Shown here: one piece after another, positions 53,744 through 62,900 of the stretch
How the letters are laid out: each line of letters begins with the position of its first letter
Numbering within the stretch: the stretch's first letter is position 1
Origin: JABGPL01 sp964387885
GTDB lineage: Bacteria > Electryoneota > AABM5-125-24 > Hatepunaeales > Hatepunaeaceae
Assembly: GCA_964387885.1 (NCBI GenBank)
Contig: CAYLYZ010000007.1
Location: 19,708-83,707 of the forward strand
DNA: 64,000 nucleotides
Reading direction: 5' to 3'
Position numbers and translations under genes: made by a program
Notes under the pieces: generated by a model
What the model saw: the letters and a program-made list of their open reading frames with translations, nothing else
The model's database searches: none
What the model was told of the DNA's origin: nothing

Positions 53744-56700
53744 ATGCGTCGATTATCAACAGTTGAAGAGTATTTCAGTTTTCGAGAGCAAATTCTTGGT
53801 GATCTTAAGTCTGATCTTCCATGTCTGGTAGTTTGTGCCGGTACTGGAGGTCAAGCTGCAGGTGCCAACGATATTATGCGGGTAATAAAACGGCAGATTA
53901 TCGAGCGTAATCTCCACAATAAAATCTCGCTTAAAATAACAGGATGCCAGGGTTTTTGCGAATTAGATCCATTCATCATCGTTGAGCCGGGAAAAAATCT
54001 ATATGCCCGACTTTCAATGGATGATGTGCCTCGAATAATTGATGCTGCCCTCGAAGGGAGGGTAATAGAAGACTTGCTTTATCGGGAATCCGAACATTAC
54101 GAATGTCAACACTGCAAAGAGGATATCCCGTTTTTCCAGAAACAAACCCGTCTCATCCTCGGAAAGAACGAGAAAATAGATCCCATAAGGATTATGGACT
54201 ACCTTGAAACAGGTGGTTATGGAGGTTTAGCAAAAGCAATTGAAAAGAATGATCCGGAATGGATCATTGAAGAAGTAAAAAAATCCGGATTAAGAGGTCG
54301 TGGAGGAGCAGGCTTTTTAACCGGCAAGAAGTGGGAATTTGCCAGATCCTCAAAAAGCCATTCCAGCGCCAAATATGTCATTTGTAATGCTGACGAAGGT
54401 GATCCGGGAGCTTACATGGACAGGAGTTTATTGGAGGGCAATCCACATTCGGTTATAGAGGGTATGATCATAGCCGGCATGGCTATAGGCGCGACCGAGG
54501 GCATAATTTATGTTCGGAGTGAATATCCACTCGCAATTAAACATACCGTAATTGCACTCCGACAGGCGAAGGATCTTGGTTTTCTCGGAGAGAACATTCT
54601 GAACTCCGGATTTGATTTCGATATACGGATCGTTCGAGGTGCCGGAGCTTTTGTATGCGGTGAGGAAACAGCTCTAATACGCTCAATTGAGGGCAAAATG
54701 GGTGAACCTCGTCAGCGACCTCCTTATCCTGTAGTTAAAGGATTGTGGGGATGTCCTACTTGCATTAACAATGTTGAAACTCTTTGCAATGTTCCCCTGA
54801 TCCTGAACGAAGGCTCCGACAAATATGCAAAAATCGGAGTACCTGGAAACAGCGGAACAAAGATATTCAGCCTTGTTGGTAAGGTAAAAAATACTGGATT
54901 AGTCGAAGTACCGATGGGGATGACTATCGGTGAAATCGTCTTTGATATTGGTGGTGGATCGATAGGTGATACCTCAATAAAAGCGGTTCAGACCGGTGGT
55001 CCATCCGGTGGATGCATACCGGCCAGTATGTTTGATCTCCCAATTGACTATGATAGCCTGGCAAAAGCCGGTTCTATCATGGGCTCAGGTGGTATGATCG
55101 TTATGGATGAGGGTACCTGTATTGTAGATATCGCAAAATACTACATGAATTTCCTCAAAGACGAATCATGCGGAAAATGTTATACTTGCCGGAAAGGTAC
55201 TCAGAGGATGTACGAAATCCTTGAGGATATCACTGAAGGTAAAGGCACACTCGAGCACCTGGATTTGCTTGAAGAACTGGCACACGTTGTTGCTGATACA
55301 ACAATGTGTGGACTCGGTCAAACAGCATCAAATCCTGTACTTTCTACTCTCCAATATTTCAGGGAAGAGTATATCGAGCATATCATAGACAAGAAATGCC
55401 GGGCTGGTGTATGTCCTGATCTTGTGGGCGCACCCTGTCAATCTGCATGTCCGATTGGGACAGAAGCCTGGAGATATGTTGCTCATATATCCCGAGGAGA
55501 ATATGAAGAGGCATATACTGCAATTCGAGAAGAGAACCCATTCCCTTCAGTGTGCGCTCGAGTATGTGATCATGTTTGCGAAACTAAATGCCGATTGGGT
55601 CAATCCGGAGATGATCCGGTTGCAATCAGAGCTTTGAAGCGTTTTGTAGCAGATAATGTTGATCCGTCAGTCTTTATACCGGTGAGATCCAAAGATAAAA
55701 AATCCGAGAAAGTCGCGGTTGTTGGTGCTGGTCCTGGTGGTTTGACAGCAGCTCATTACCTGTCCCTTAAAGGATATTCGGTGACGGTCTTTGAATCGGA
55801 TTCAAAACCCGGCGGGATGCTTCATAGTTGCATTCCTGCATATCGCTTGCCTTCAGAAGTTCTCGATAAAGAAATCAATTCATTATTAGATGATAACATA
55901 ACCCTCGAGTGCAATAAGTCACTTGGACGAGATTTCACTGTTGATAAACTACTCAGTGAAGATGGCTTTAAAGCAGCTTTTATTGCTGTAGGCGCACAAA
56001 AGGGTCGAACACTTCAACTTGATGATGAAGATGCTGAAGGAGTTTTGCCATCAATTGAATTCCTGAAAGCTAATAATCAGGAATCAACTCAAATGGCAAA
56101 AGGCCATGTTGGGGTTGTTGGTGGCGGAAATTCGGCTGTTGATGCAGCCAGAACTGCTCTTCGTCAAGATGGAGTGGACAAGGTAACAATTCTTTACCGA
56201 CGAACTCAGGAAGAAATGCCCGCATTTGAAGAGGAAATAGAAGCGGCTATTCAGGAAGGAATAGACCTGAAATTACTCACGACACCGGTGAAGATCAACA
56301 CTGATAATGGTCGGATGGTCAGTTTAGAATGCGTTCAGAACAGAGTTGGTAAAATGGATTCCAGCGGCCGGAGACGACCAGTGGAAATTCCAAATTCCAA
56401 TTTCACTATCAATCTGGATACACTCATTGTTGCGATCAGTGAGCAACCGGATGTGAATTCAATTACACCCGATGTTGAAGGTGGTCTGGTAATTACGAAA
56501 TGGAACACTATTCAAGTCGATGATAACACGCTATCCAGTAATCGTCCCGGAGTATTTGCCGGTGGCGATGTGGTAACCGGTCCTAACACTGTTATCGCTG
56601 CAATAGCAGCTGGAAAACGAGTTGCAAACATGATTGATCGATATATAAAAGGTGAAGAACTAAGACAAATCGAGCAACCAAAACTACCGGATAAGTATAT

Positions 56701-56944
56701 CGAACCATGTGCTGTTACTGAAGAGGAGATGAGTCAATTAAATAGAATAGAGTTACCTCGAGTTCCAGTGAACAGACGCAGCAAAAGTTTTATCGAGGTT
56801 GAAAGGGCGATGTCAGAGGCTGATGCAGAGCATGAAGCATTGCGCTGCCTTAGATGTGACCTTGAATTCACTAAACGATTGCCGGTTGAAATACCAATAA
56901 ATCAGCCAGAGGCATCAGTAACAGCGGGAATTCAAAATGATTAA
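53744..56944 (+). CDS. NuoF-GltD fusion: NAD(P)H-dehydrogenase flavoprotein with second FAD/NAD module
   Basis: A 1,066-residue fusion. Residues 1-115: thioredoxin-like domain with C31, C68 and C72, but Gly at the usual second Cys (CAGTGG). Residues 135-560: NuoF/HydB core with FMN and NADH sites (GLRGRGGAGFLTGKKW; CNADEGDPGAYMDR; GAGAFVCGEETALI) and 4Fe-4S ligands SCGKCYTC. Residues 560-650: GltD-type double 4Fe-4S (PCQSACPIG; CARVCDHVCETKC). Residues 655-1030: two dinucleotide folds (VAVVGAGPGGLTAAHYLSLKG; VGVVGGGNSAVDAARTA) and the closing GGDVVTGPNTVIAAIAAGKR. Two flavin/pyridine-nucleotide sites in one chain are the layout expected for confurcating or bifurcating enzymes. It overlaps the next gene by 8 nt. 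Confidence 0.93.
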   Translation: MRRLSTVEEYFSFREQILGDLKSDLPCLVVCAGTGGQAAGANDIMRVIKRQIIERNLHNKISLKITGCQGFCELDPFIIVEPGKNLYARLSMDDVPRIIDAALEGRVIEDLLYRESEHYECQHCKEDIPFFQKQTRLILGKNEKIDPIRIMDYLETGGYGGLAKAIEKNDPEWIIEEVKKSGLRGRGGAGFLTGKKWEFARSSKSHSSAKYVICNADEGDPGAYMDRSLLEGNPHSVIEGMIIAGMAIGATEGIIYVRSEYPLAIKHTVIALRQAKDLGFLGENILNSGFDFDIRIVRGAGAFVCGEETALIRSIEGKMGEPRQRPPYPVVKGLWGCPTCINNVETLCNVPLILNEGSDKYAKIGVPGNSGTKIFSLVGKVKNTGLVEVPMGMTIGEIVFDIGGGSIGDTSIKAVQTGGPSGGCIPASMFDLPIDYDSLAKAGSIMGSGGMIVMDEGTCIVDIAKYYMNFLKDESCGKCYTCRKGTQRMYEILEDITEGKGTLEHLDLLEELAHVVADTTMCGLGQTASNPVLSTLQYFREEYIEHIIDKKCRAGVCPDLVGAPCQSACPIGTEAWRYVAHISRGEYEEAYTAIREENPFPSVCARVCDHVCETKCRLGQSGDDPVAIRALKRFVADNVDPSVFIPVRSKDKKSEKVAVVGAGPGGLTAAHYLSLKGYSVTVFESDSKPGGMLHSCIPAYRLPSEVLDKEINSLLDDNITLECNKSLGRDFTVDKLLSEDGFKAAFIAVGAQKGRTLQLDDEDAEGVLPSIEFLKANNQESTQMAKGHVGVVGGGNSAVDAARTALRQDGVDKVTILYRRTQEEMPAFEEEIEAAIQEGIDLKLLTTPVKINTDNGRMVSLECVQNRVGKMDSSGRRRPVEIPNSNFTINLDTLIVAISEQPDVNSITPDVEGGLVITKWNTIQVDDNTLSSNRPGVFAGGDVVTGPNTVIAAIAAGKRVANMIDRYIKGEELRQIEQPKLPDKYIEPCAVTEEEMSQLNRIELPRVPVNRRSKSFIEVERAMSEADAEHEALRCLRCDLEFTKRLPVEIPINQPEASVTAGIQND

Positions 56945-57614
56945 TCTCACAATAAATGGTTTAAAAGTTGCTGTTGAAGATGGAGCAACGGTACTTGAGG
57001 CCGCAAGTTTTCTCGGATTTCCAATTCCCACTTTATGCAATATGGAAGGGCTCACTCCCTATGGAGCTTGCCGACTCTGTGTTGTGGAAATAGGCGAGGG
57101 AACCAGATCAAAATTAGTCACTTCATGCACATATACTGCTGAAGAGGGTTTGAATGTTCGTACCGCTTCAAGAAGGGTAGTTCGAGCTCGAAAGATTATT
57201 CTGGAACTTCTCCTTGCATCCAGTCCTCAGTCAAAGGTCATACAGGATATGGCTTCGGAACACAACGTGCACCAACAGCGTTTCCGACAGGAACATGAGG
57301 ATTGCATTTTGTGCGGGTTGTGTGTGCGAATGTGTAAGGAACAAATGGTGGCTAATGCAATTGGTTTCCGCGGTCGGGGACAAGAACGAAGTATTGGAAC
57401 ACCATTCGATATAAAATCAGAAAAATGCCGGTTATGCGGTGGATGTATCTATGTGTGCCCTGCTTGTACGCTAAGATGTACTTTCACTGAACCGGATAAA
57501 GCGATCTGTGGCGGTTGCGCAAATTTGAGTCCGCCCTGTGTCGATAAAGACCCGTTTGAAGACATGATGTGCTACATGAATCCCTGTGTGGCATGCGAAA
57601 TTAAGAAAGATTAA
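56937..57614 (+). CDS. HoxU / NuoG-N-terminal-like multi-cluster ferredoxin subunit
   Basis: A 225-residue iron-sulfur protein. The N-terminal [2Fe-2S] domain has C34, C45, C48 and C64 (TLCNMEGLTPYGACRLCVVEI). A NuoG-type helical segment with His/Cys positions follows (HNVHQQRFRQEHEDC), then two 4Fe-4S motifs (CILCGLCVRMC; CRLCGGCIYVCPAC) and a Cys-rich tail (CGGCANLSPPC; CYMNPCVACEIKK) not usual in HoxU. It would wire the flavoprotein to the catalytic subunit. Start overlaps the fusion gene by 8 nt; the GltB-type gene starts 20 bp after. Confidence 0.92.
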   Translation: MINLTINGLKVAVEDGATVLEAASFLGFPIPTLCNMEGLTPYGACRLCVVEIGEGTRSKLVTSCTYTAEEGLNVRTASRRVVRARKIILELLLASSPQSKVIQDMASEHNVHQQRFRQEHEDCILCGLCVRMCKEQMVANAIGFRGRGQERSIGTPFDIKSEKCRLCGGCIYVCPACTLRCTFTEPDKAICGGCANLSPPCVDKDPFEDMMCYMNPCVACEIKKD

Positions 57615-57634
57615 AAGAACCATAGGAGTAATAA

Positions 57635-59224
57635 ATGTCTCAGAGTTATTCTGCAGTAAATCGTTCCGCTGCCACATTAACAAAGAACAGGACAGACGGA
57701 TCAATTACCCCGATTTCGGGAATGTGTGTAACATGTGTCGATGGATGCATTGGAATGTGCGAAATTGGCAAATCCGCTTATCGAGGTCACGAAGTTATTT
57801 ATCCGCAACCGTTTGGAGTAATCACAACAGCTTCCGAAAAGGAATATCCGGTTGATTATTCTCATTTCAACATAATGGGAACCGCTGTTGGTGCCGTCGG
57901 TATTGAGGCTGACAGCGACAAAGCAATTTTCCCGAATGTAAATCTTGAAGTACGGTTTGGTCACGATAATGGTATTAAATTCAAGTACCCCTGGATCATC
58001 CCCGGGATCGGTTCCACTGATGTTGCCAAGAACAATTGGGAAGGTTTGGCAATTGGTACGGCTCTTGCCGGAACAGGACTCACAATCGGTGAAAATGTTG
58101 TAGGAATGGACCCTGAATCAATCATTACAGATAACCAGGTTATTGATACAGTTGACCTGAAACGCCGTGTTAAATTGTTCCAGGATAACCAGATCGATGG
58201 TTGGGGAGCAACCATTGTACAGGCCAATGTTGAAGATACTCGTCTTGGAGTCCAGGAATATGCCATTAACGAACTCGGAGTTGAAATTGTCGAGCTCAAA
58301 TGGGGACAGGGTGCAAAGGATATTGGTGGTGAAGTAAAAATAAAGAGCCTTAAGAAAGCACAACTTCTCCACAAGAGAGGCTATGTTGTATTACCTGATC
58401 CTACAGATCCAAAAGTAATGACTGCTTTTGAGAAAGGTACTTTTAAAGAATTTGAGCGTCATTCACGAGTTGGTATGGTGTCTGAAGAAGGTTTCGCCAG
58501 CCGTGTTGAAGAACTTAAAAAAGCTGGTGCAAAGTATATATTCTTGAAAACAGGAGCTTACAGACCTGCTGACCTCGCGCGAGCAATTATGTTCGCAACG
58601 AAGTATGGTTGTGATTTATTGACAGTTGATGGTGCAGGTGGTGGTACTGGAATGAGCCCCTGGCGTATGATGAACGAATGGGGAGTGCCGATTGTAGAGT
58701 TGCATTCCTTACTTTATGAATATGCCAAACGTCTTGATGACAAAGGCATGAAGGTTCCCCCGTTAGCATTAGCAGGTGGTTTCACATTTGAAGACCAGAT
58801 TTATAAAGGACTCGCACTTGGTGCACCATATGTCAAATTAATCGGAATGGCCCGTGGTCCAATTGCGGCTTGCATGGTTGGAAAGACCATTGGCAAGTCT
58901 ATTGAAGCAAACGAATTGCCAGTCTATGTCGAACGCTTCGGTATGACACGTGATGAAGTATTTGTAACCGCCGGTGACCTGCGGTCTGAAATAGGTGATA
59001 AAGAATTTGAAGCACTCCCAACCGGAGCGATTGGTCTTTACACCTATTACGAGAGATTAGGCCAGGGATTACGTCAATTGATGTGCGGAAGCAGAAAGTT
59101 TGCGCTCGAGCACCTGGAAAGAGATGACATCGCTGCAATAACGCGGGAAGCAGCAGAAATAAGTGGCATCCAACATCTTATGGATGTTGACAAAGCTGAA
59201 GTCGATGAAATCCTGAAAGGATAG
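57635..59224 (+). CDS. Glutamate-synthase-type FMN/3Fe-4S domain protein
   Basis: A 529-residue protein corresponding to the central FMN-binding (beta/alpha)8 barrel of glutamate synthase, the part that reduces 2-oxoglutarate plus imino nitrogen. Visible: GLAIGTALAGTGLTIGE, ELKWGQGAKDIGGEV, KTGAYRPADLARAI, the barrel-end LLTVDGAGGGTGMSPW, and ALAGGFTFEDQIYKGLALGA for phosphate binding. The N-terminal 60 residues carry CVTCVDGCIGMC, a possible extra cluster site. It has no glutaminase domain (no N-terminal catalytic Cys), so ammonia, another subunit or another substrate must be used. Ribosome site GGAG 6 nt before the ATG. Last gene of the operon. Confidence 0.9.
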   Translation: MSQSYSAVNRSAATLTKNRTDGSITPISGMCVTCVDGCIGMCEIGKSAYRGHEVIYPQPFGVITTASEKEYPVDYSHFNIMGTAVGAVGIEADSDKAIFPNVNLEVRFGHDNGIKFKYPWIIPGIGSTDVAKNNWEGLAIGTALAGTGLTIGENVVGMDPESIITDNQVIDTVDLKRRVKLFQDNQIDGWGATIVQANVEDTRLGVQEYAINELGVEIVELKWGQGAKDIGGEVKIKSLKKAQLLHKRGYVVLPDPTDPKVMTAFEKGTFKEFERHSRVGMVSEEGFASRVEELKKAGAKYIFLKTGAYRPADLARAIMFATKYGCDLLTVDGAGGGTGMSPWRMMNEWGVPIVELHSLLYEYAKRLDDKGMKVPPLALAGGFTFEDQIYKGLALGAPYVKLIGMARGPIAACMVGKTIGKSIEANELPVYVERFGMTRDEVFVTAGDLRSEIGDKEFEALPTGAIGLYTYYERLGQGLRQLMCGSRKFALEHLERDDIAAITREAAEISGIQHLMDVDKAEVDEILKG

Positions 59225-59248
59225 AATTAGTAATTAAAATTGGCCTCT

Positions 59249-59304
59249 AACACGCCGATTCTGCATCTATCCAATATGGGTGCGGAAATCGGCGTGTTTG
59301 TTTT
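59249..59304 (+). terminator. Intrinsic terminator after the redox operon
   Basis: A perfect 12-bp stem (AACACGCCGATT, 59249-59260, with AATCGGCGTGTT, 59287-59298), with a smaller inner pairing, followed by TGTTTT, 24 bp past the stop. Confidence 0.9.
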
Positions 59305-59903
59305 AAAAACTAATAATTATCCTCTGGATAATGATCATAACGCTGCTCGGATCCAGAATCTAAAATATAAAATCCAATAGTTACTGAACCATATGGCTGT
59401 TTTGTCTGGGAGTCTTGATAGATTATTTTTTTTACAATTCAGGTAATAGGAATAAAGAAACATGCAAAATGACTTTTTTTATTGTTCATCACTTATATTA
59501 CGGAAAAAGTGAAACTTAAGAAAGAATAATTATTGAAATTAAATTGCACTTAAACAAATACTTGCAATTTAGTAAAAAACTTGTTAAACTGTTGGTTGAA
59601 TAATTTTATCTATATGCACTTCAGAAAGCCTACCAATTAAGGATAATACACTGTTATAAAGGTAGTTAGTGATAACAACAATTTTAGTACCTGAATATAT
59701 ATTATTCACTTGAAAATGACTTCAAGCCATTTTTCGTGTGGATGTCAATTTGAAGTGGTTTTACAGGATAGCACTTTACAGTTAGGCATAATGGACAGAG
59801 CCAAATAGCAAATGGCATACGGAGGATAGTTATAAAGACTGGTTACGAGCATTAACCAGACACATTTTGCAGTAGCAACAGCAAACGGTTTTAAAAATCG
59901 GTT
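59305..59903. other. AT-rich intergenic stretch
   Basis: About 600 bp between the terminator and the large kinase-like gene, strongly AT-rich, with no open frame of note and no recognised repeat, RNA or operator. It must hold the promoter of the kinase-like gene. Confidence 0.5.
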
Positions 59904-62900
59904 ATGGAATCCAAGATGCGTAATTTTTCCAACACAAGGATATTTAGTAAAAACAACAGGTTCACGAAAAATACTGGTGATGTAATTTCAGACAGATTTC
60001 TGATTGAGAAACCCATCGGACAAGGTGGATTGGGTGAAGTATACCTTGTCTCAGACCAACAGCTAAACGGCACGCAAAAAGCTCTAAAGTTAATCGTCAA
60101 AGACCATTTTGATAACGGTTCAACTGAGAATTTCAGTAAGGAATTTCAGTTTTTGCACTTGCTCAATCATGTTTCATTTGTTAAGGGATTTGAATTGGGA
60201 AGAGTTGATCCCAACCATATTTACTACACAATGGAACATGTTAAATGGCCTACACTCGGCAATATATTTGATAATTTAACAATTGAGCTCTCTCTGAATC
60301 TGCTATACCATCTTGCATTAGAACTCTCCTTTATTCATAGCCATCAAATTGTGCATTATAATTTAAAACCGAATAATATTTTTGTAGATATCAACCAATT
60401 ATTAACAAGTGGTAAGCTTGAATTGCCATTAATAAAAATTAGCGATTTCGGATTGTCTCAAAAAAACCATAGCAATTTAGAAGTCATTGATAATGAAACA
60501 TATAATTACTCTGCTCCTGAGATCTTCAAAGGTGGCCGCAAAGATTCAAGAGCTGATATTTTTTCTTTCGGGATGATTGCTTATACACTTCTTACAAAAA
60601 GAACACCTTTCGCAGATGATCCGAATATGCACCAAGTGCATCAAAAAGGGACCTGGATACCAGAATATAAAGACTGGGAGAAATTAGAAATTGCTCCTGA
60701 ACTTTGCGCTTTACTAACTCGATGTCTAAACCCAAATCCAGCCATCAGACCTAATAGTATCTCTGAAGTTATTGGTGAATTATATCGAGAAACCGGACAG
60801 ACTCTTAATGGGATTAATCAACTCTTTCTTTCACCTTTCGTTGGCCGCACAAATGAGATAAGATATCTCAGCAGCGCAATGAATGATGTTAAAAACAAAG
60901 AACAATGGGCGTTTGTTTATAGTGGTGAGTCTGAAATTGGAAAGAGTCGACTTATTGACGAATTTTCTCATCGTCAGCAAATGACCGGTTTAAAGGTAGT
61001 TCGGTTGGAAGGAAAGGATATTACACCATTAAATAATGCTTTTAATTCAAAGAAAGGAAATGAGCAGGACCAATTAGTTTTTACTGACCTTAGAGAATTA
61101 TGGCCGAGAATTTCCAGTCAATTTCTTGAAGAAGTTGTTGATACACCGGTAGTGATATGTTGGCATAAGTTCGATGAAGTTGGTGTAGACTCAATAAGGG
61201 TATTTAAAGAAATCTTATTAACTCATCAAAAAATTCCGGTTTTATGGTTGTTAGAAATATCGAAAAAACTCGAAGAGTTAACAGCCTTATCTTATTCAAA
61301 TCACCTGAACCGACGACATTTGGAAGCACTTTCAGGTAAGGAAATTGAAGATTTAATTGGTAAAGTACTTGGGGAACCCCATGGTTACAAAAAATTAGGG
61401 AGACAGCTTTATTCATTTGTTGGCGGAAAACCGAACTGGCTAATGCACACATTAAGGCAGTTAGCAGGTCAGAATCATATTACATTTAATAACGGTAAAT
61501 GGTTCATCCCTGATCCAGATTTTGTAGATAATAAGCAGGATACTGAGCAATTTGTTAGTGTCAATCTCAATAAATTATCACGATCAACTCGCCTGGTTCT
61601 GGAGTGGTTAGCTGTATTAAATAGACGATGCGAAATTCAGGTAGTCAGGTCACAGTTAGAAATTGAGCCAAAAGTATGGTCGCAGATCATGCAGGAAACA
61701 TCTGATATTGGAATTATAAAAATAAAAGAAGGTGTAATTGAGTTTCAACTACCGGCACTTCGTCAATATGTATATAAAAGTATGATCCCGAATAAACGTA
61801 AAGAAATGCACTTATGGATTGGCCGTTGGCTGGAGGAGAACATCTCTTCTCGAAAGGCTTTAGAAGTACGACAGACTATCGCAGGACATTATCTTATTGC
61901 CGGTGAACATACGCTATTCCTCGGAGCAGTAGAAGAATTGCTTGATTTAGTCCACAATCCTGCAAGGCACACAATTGATGCCGACATTCTGGAATCAGCA
62001 CTTGAAATCGAGGATTATCCACTTGACCAACCATATAGATACAAATGTCTGGAGTTACTCGGAAACAGATACATACAGACAAAGCACTACCGAAAAGGTG
62101 CAAATATTTTTCAACAACTCATTTCCGATTCCAAATCTCGCAGGTATTTGCAGACTGGTGTTATTCACCTGAATTTAGGTAAATGCCTGGTTATGATGCG
62201 AGATAATAAACAGGCACTTTCTCATTTAAATAAAGCCTATAACCTATTAGAACCGGGAGATATCGATCTGGCGGGTCAGGCTCTCAGCCAAATGGCATTA
62301 GTTTCCAATCGTCAGGGGAAAATGCAAAAAAGTTACGGCCAAACTTTAAGATATAGGCACTTAATCGAACAAATGCCAGATACGGAGAGACAATCTGCTC
62401 ACTGGTTGGGGTGCGCCAAATTATTTCAATTTCACAATAAAAATGAGGAGGCCTTAAAATGCTACCTGAATATAACAAGAAAAGCAAAATCTTACTGGGA
62501 TAATCATATTGTCGTGAGGGCTCATTTATCTAGAATTGAGATATTAATTAAAGAGGGAGAATGGAAAGAAGCAATAAGACTGATTAATCAGTTGAGTCAG
62601 TCTCGAAATCCTATTGATAGTTTTGATCATGACTGGCATTTATCATATTGGAAAGCAATGGCATATTTCACCGGCGGAAAAATTGACAAGGGAATGCAAT
62701 TGTTTGACAGTATAAACTTGAGAATGAAATCTCATGCCAAACCTTTAATTCAACTGAGAATTCTGCTTGATCTCATTAGAGTAGACTATAATTGTGGTTT
62801 TTACTGGCGGGGAATGAAACGAATCCGTGAGGCAATGGGAATTTCAAAAAGACTTAGATTGTCATTTTTTACCACTGTTGTTTATGTATGGGCAATTAGA

